Positions 59,032 to 60,060 of a stretch of 60,060 nucleotides of DNA are shown here, in pieces (within the stretch, counting starts at the first letter, position 1; each line of letters starts with the position of its first letter). The notes below the pieces were generated by a model. It was not told where the DNA came from. It ran no database searches and was given only the letters and a program-made list of their open reading frames with translations. Source of the DNA: Rubrivivax sp. (GTDB lineage Bacteria > Pseudomonadota > Gammaproteobacteria > Burkholderiales > Burkholderiaceae_C); the NCBI GenBank assembly GCA_016789865.1, contig JAEUPC010000109.1, positions 1 to 60,060 on the forward strand, given 5' to 3'. The position numbers were made by a program, and so were the translations under genes.

Positions 59032-60060
59032 TCAGAAGGTCCGCACCTTGGGCGGAATCGACTCGACGGACAGCGGCTCGAGGTTGACCGGCTTGTACGC
59101 GAGCCGGTTGCCCTGGCTGAACCACAGCGTGTGCTTCATCCACTCGCGGTCGTTGCGGCCGAGCGGACATTCGGCGTCGTCGGCGCCGCGTTCGTAATCC
59201 TTGACGGTGTGTGCGCCGCGGCACTCGCGGCGGGCGGCGGCGCTGGTCATGGTGGCCTGCGCGCACTCGATCAGGTTCTCCACCTCCAGCGCCTCGATGC
59301 GCGCGGTGTTGAAGACCTGGCTCTTGTCCTTCAGCGCGATGTTGGCCACGCGCTCGCGGATGGCGTTGATCCTGGCCACGCCTTCGTCCATGCTGGCCTG
59401 CGTGCGGAACACGCCGGCATGCTGCTGCATGGTGCTGCGGATGTCGTTGGCCACGTCCTGCGCGTACTCGCCGCCGGTGGTGGCATCCAGGCGCGCCAGG
59501 CGCGCCAGCGACGCGTCGGCGGCGTCGGCCGGCAGCGGCTTGTGGGCCTTGGCGGCACCCGCGAGCGAGGCCACGACATGGTCGCCGGCGCTCTTGCCGA
59601 ACACCAGCAGGTCCAGCAGCGAGTTGGTGCCCAGGCGATTGGCGCCATGCACGCTCACGCACGAGCACTCGCCGACGGCGTAGAAGCCGTTGATGACGCT
59701 GTTGGGCTGGCCGCCCCCGCCGGCCGGCCTGGGCGCCACCACCTGGCCGCGGATGTTGGTGGGGATGCCGCCCATCTGGTAGTGGATGGTGGGCACCACC
59801 GGGATCGGCTCCTTCGTGATGTCGACGTTGGCGAAGTTGTGGCCGATCTCGAACACGCTGGGCAGCCGCTTCAGGATGGTGTCGGCGCCCAGGTGGGTCA
59901 TGTCGAGCTGGATGTAGTCCTTGTTCGGACCGCATCCGCGCCCTTCCTTGATCTCCTGGTCCATGCAGCGGCTGACGAAGTCGCGCGGCGCCAGGTCCTT
60001 CAGCGTGGGCGCATAGCGCTCCATGAAGCGCTCGCCGTTGCTGTTGCGCAGGATGGCGCC
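59032..60060 (-). CDS. sdhA: Succinate dehydrogenase flavoprotein subunit, C-terminal part (partial at window edge)
   Basis: The frame is open from the stop at 59032 to the last base of the window, 342 codons before the stop. It starts within GAILRNSNGERFMERYAPTL and contains PRDFVSR, PVVPTIHYQMGGIPTN (substrate-binding His and Gly residues), the FAD-binding NRLGTNSLLDLLVFG and the C-terminal RDDREWMKH-type helix (here GRNDREWMKHT). The N-terminal FAD-linking part lies beyond the window. The subunit oxidises succinate to fumarate in complex II. Confidence 0.96.
   Translation of the reverse strand, partial: GAILRNSNGERFMERYAPTLKDLAPRDFVSRCMDQEIKEGRGCGPNKDYIQLDMTHLGADTILKRLPSVFEIGHNFANVDITKEPIPVVPTIHYQMGGIPTNIRGQVVAPRPAGGGGQPNSVINGFYAVGECSCVSVHGANRLGTNSLLDLLVFGKSAGDHVVASLAGAAKAHKPLPADAADASLARLARLDATTGGEYAQDVANDIRSTMQQHAGVFRTQASMDEGVARINAIRERVANIALKDKSQVFNTARIEALEVENLIECAQATMTSAAARRECRGAHTVKDYERGADDAECPLGRNDREWMKHTLWFSQGNRLAYKPVNLEPLSVESIPPKVRTF

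Overview
The window is very GC-rich DNA with strong G/C third-position bias and long shadow reading frames on both strands. Its right end carries sdhA-sdhB-sdhE-gltA on the minus strand, an order typical of Burkholderiales. Together these point to a high-GC betaproteobacterium of the Comamonadaceae/Sphaerotilaceae (Leptothrix-Rubrivivax) type. Genus cannot be fixed from sequence reading alone.

Layout. (1) Bases 1-1293: the 5' end of a methylmalonyl-CoA mutase gene (minus strand) and a divergent GntR/FCD regulator. An AT-rich patch with two abutting palindromes (413-437) lies between them. (2) Bases 1429-52042: a plus-strand modular polyketide/peptide cluster. It encodes a Sfp-type phosphopantetheinyl transferase, a type II thioesterase, seven single-module cis-AT type I PKS proteins, one NRPS module and an EamA transporter embedded between two PKS genes. 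Most junctions are 4-base ATGA/GTGA stop-start overlaps, so the cluster is probably one or two translationally coupled transcripts. (3) Bases 52093-55561: a small multidrug resistance (SMR) transporter, a small SAM methyltransferase, an EgtB-like sulfoxide synthase and a Tat/lipobox YHS-domain protein. (4) Bases 55669-60060, minus strand: a patatin-like lipoprotein, citrate synthase gltA, sdhE, sdhB and the C-terminal part of sdhA.

How the assembly line should work, in gene order: M1 KS-AT-DH-KR-ACP; M2 KS-AT-DH-ER-KR-ACP; M3 KS-AT-MT-ACP; M4 KS-AT-DH-MT-ER-KR-ACP; M5 KS-AT-DH-MT-KR-ACP; M6 KS-AT-DH-ER-KR-ACP; M7 C-A-PCP with a glycine-type pocket code (DILQLGMIWK); M8 KS-AT-KR-PCP-like carrier. 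Tail and head docking motifs agree with this order. The expected product is a reduced, multiply methylated acyl chain joined by an amide to a glycine-derived 4-amino-3-hydroxybutyrate (GABOB, statine-like) unit. The acyl-CoA mutase next door could supply methylmalonyl-CoA; AT1 and AT3 carry VASH/YASH motifs.

Two things expected of such a line are missing: a loading module at the start and any TE, reductase or terminal C domain at the end. Several reductive domains also have altered catalytic residues (KR2 Ser to Ala, KR4 Tyr to His, KR5 Ser to Thr; degenerate DH1). I do not recognise a characterised pathway with this exact module series. Release could be by the type II thioesterase or by lactamisation to an N-acyl-4-hydroxypyrrolidin-2-one; both are inferences. 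No tRNA, rRNA, CRISPR array, insertion sequence or phage gene was seen, and no gene-free stretch exceeds 300 bases.
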